Notes under the pieces: generated by a model
The model's database searches: none
What the model was told of the DNA's origin: nothing
What the model saw: the letters and a program-made list of their open reading frames with translations, nothing else
In this document: in pieces, positions 5,290 through 5,330 of the stretch
Layout of the letters: each line of letters opens with the position of its first letter
How positions within the stretch are numbered: position 1 is the first letter of the stretch
Made by a program: the position numbers and the translations under genes
NCBI GenBank assembly: GCA_021810735.1
Contig: JAJZIF010000306.1
Span: 1-5,330, forward strand
Direction: 5' to 3'
Length of the DNA stretch: 5,330 bases
Source of the DNA: Acidobacteriota bacterium
GTDB lineage: Bacteria; Acidobacteriota; Terriglobia; Terriglobales; Acidobacteriaceae

Positions 5290-5330
5290 TTAGCGGTTTT
5301 ATTTTCTCGTTAGTACCTGTCCATTGAAAT

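Larger units (their letters stand above)
5044..5330. other. Noncoding 3' region with dense inverted repeats
   Basis: No gene is supported here. An open frame at 5007-5255 runs out of uxuA and has no motif. The region contains three consecutive sets of inverted repeats (5060-5179, 5186-5250 and 5265-5289), described separately, and then an A/T-rich tail to the window edge. Segment 5255-5274 (AGGCTGCGGAAAAACTCG core) resembles ends of some insertion sequences by memory only. Confidence 0.55.

Overview
The window looks like chromosomal DNA from a soil-type bacterium of moderately high GC, most plausibly an acidobacterium. That assignment is an inference. It rests on the IS1380-type transposase remnant, the style of the sugar-acid genes, and a short hairpin near 5081-5101 that resembles the GTCATTTCG...GAGAAATC palindromic repeat I recall as common in acidobacterial intergenic DNA. 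No taxonomic marker gene is present apart from one tRNA.

Layout. Positions 2-557 hold the wreck of an IS1380-family transposase. The middle of the gene is missing and the two surviving parts are in different reading frames. Positions 558-1059 have no convincing gene and only one small hairpin. A complete tRNA-Thr(CGU) with encoded CCA lies at 1060-1135. A 262-bp intergenic region follows, with a TATAAT hexamer overlapped by an inverted repeat. Then comes a same-strand cluster of four genes: two short-chain dehydrogenases (1398-2213 and 2210-2980, overlapping by four bases), a fumarylacetoacetate hydrolase (FAH)-family protein (3079-3933) and a mannonate dehydratase, uxuA (3994-5043). The last 287 bases are noncoding. 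They contain a striking nested set of inverted repeats that folds on paper into a three-way junction (5060-5179), followed by a weaker second fold and an A/T-rich hairpin.

How the genes work together. UxuA dehydrates D-mannonate to 2-keto-3-deoxygluconate (KDG). In known non-phosphorylative pathways for L-fucose and L-rhamnose, an SDR oxidises a 2-keto-3-deoxy acid to a 2,4-diketo acid, and an FAH-family hydrolase splits that to pyruvate plus a hydroxy acid. SDR plus FAH beside UxuA, with no KDG kinase or KDPG aldolase in view, suggests a hydrolytic route from hexuronate or mannonate that bypasses KDG kinase. One SDR could instead be a fructuronate reductase or a sugar 1-dehydrogenase. This pathway is an inference; the individual family assignments are firm.

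The two items most worth following up are the three-way-junction element downstream of uxuA and the UxuA/SDR/FAH gene combination.
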